This document shows, one piece after another, positions 34,128 to 34,448 of a stretch of 34,448 nt of DNA. Within the stretch, counting starts at the first letter, position 1; each line of letters opens with the position of its first letter. A program made the translations under genes and the position numbers. The notes under the pieces were generated by a model. It did no database searches. It was not told the origin of the DNA and was given only the letters and a program-made list of their open reading frames with translations. This DNA comes from a virus, in IMG/VR virus record IMGVR_UViG_3300027746_000535, positions 1 through 34,448 of that record, one strand, 5' to 3'.

Positions 34128-34448
34128 ATGGACGAAGTTATTAATGTAGAAGCAAAAGAGGTTAAGCCGCATATCTTTGTGGCTACTCCTATGTACGGCG
34201 GCATGTGTACTGGTTACTTTACAAATAGCCTCATTGCTATGACCAACGTGATGAAGAACTGCGGGTGGGATATGTCCTTCTCCAGCATGTTTAACGAAAG
34301 TCTCATCCAGCGGGGCAGGAACGCTCTTGTTCACCAGTTCCTAAAAACACCTTGCACCCACTTGCTGTTTATTGACGCAGACATTAAGTTTGATGCCAAT
34401 GACATCCCCCCCATGATTCATGCTGACAAAGGCATCATCTGCGGCATC
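34128..34448 (+). CDS. GT-A type glycosyltransferase, N-terminal part (continues at base 147)
   Basis: Starts MDEVINVEAKEVKPHIFVAT, after a short acidic leader the GT-like TPMYGGMCTGYFTNSLIAMTNVMKNCGWDMSFSSMFNESLIQRGRNALVHQFL (20-72), then the DxD motif FIDADIKF. 107 codons reach the contig end in frame, and the same frame continues at base 147 of the window to make 257 residues. The NESLIxRxRNxLVxxFL block is typical of this phage glycosyltransferase kind. Ribosome site AAAGGA precedes the ATG by 7 bases. Confidence 0.8.
   Translation, partial: MDEVINVEAKEVKPHIFVATPMYGGMCTGYFTNSLIAMTNVMKNCGWDMSFSSMFNESLIQRGRNALVHQFLKTPCTHLLFIDADIKFDANDIPPMIHADKGIICGI
34303..34448. repeat. Terminal direct repeat, right copy
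   Basis: Copy of bases 1..146 with one difference (C at 34322). Removing one copy gives a circle of 34,302 bases. Confidence 0.95.

Noticed and set aside
1-34448. CRISPR array, transposon or integrase/attachment site
   Set aside because: No regularly spaced long repeats, no transposase or integrase frame, and no lysogeny repressor were seen.

Overview
The window is a complete, circularly permuted or terminally redundant genome of a small tailed phage. The first 146 bases recur as the last 146 bases with one mismatch, so the contig closes into a circle of about 34.30 kb. One glycosyltransferase gene is cut by the contig ends (N-terminus at 34128..34448, C-terminus at 1..599). A HK97-type capsid protein, portal, adaptor, nozzle-like tail protein and large helical internal proteins are present, and there is no tape-measure or tail-tube gene. 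This points to a short-tailed (podovirus-like) virion. I see no integrase, repressor or tRNA. Gene content recalls uncultured freshwater phages of Gram-negative (perhaps betaproteobacterial) hosts; the host is inference.

The circle has two transcription arms diverging from a palindrome-rich control region (25979..26461). The minus arm runs from 25978 down to 1146. It holds three small genes, two glycosyltransferases, the terminase large subunit, a HTH protein, a zinc-knuckle protein, portal, a cluster of very short basic peptide genes, scaffold and capsid. Decoration and adaptor proteins, nozzle, tail fibres, internal (ejection) proteins and a lysis cassette (two holins, M15 peptidase) follow, ending with two lysine-rich small proteins. 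The only counter-oriented gene in this arm is an AT-rich HNH endonuclease at 10661..11116.

The plus arm runs from 26462 through the contig end to 1156. It starts with small early genes around an ArdC-like antirestriction protein, each preceded by the same leader motif and separated by hairpins. Next comes a cytosine-5 DNA methyltransferase gene that carries a second long reading frame over almost its whole length. A 400-base noncoding segment follows, with a predicted pseudoknotted RNA, hairpins and three 17-base iterons. Then come a chain of ATGA-coupled tiny genes and a recombination module: YqaJ-like exonuclease, RecT, an HTH domain without a start codon that can be reached by a -1 frameshift from RecT, an SSB-like protein and a nuclease-like protein. 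The arm ends with the split glycosyltransferase and a SAM methyltransferase. The arms converge and overlap by 11 bases at 1146..1156.

The most unusual points are the two-frame methyltransferase locus, the RecT/HTH frameshift candidate, the pseudoknot RNA with its own promoter and terminator, the iterons, and the 12- and 13-residue basic peptide genes beside the portal.
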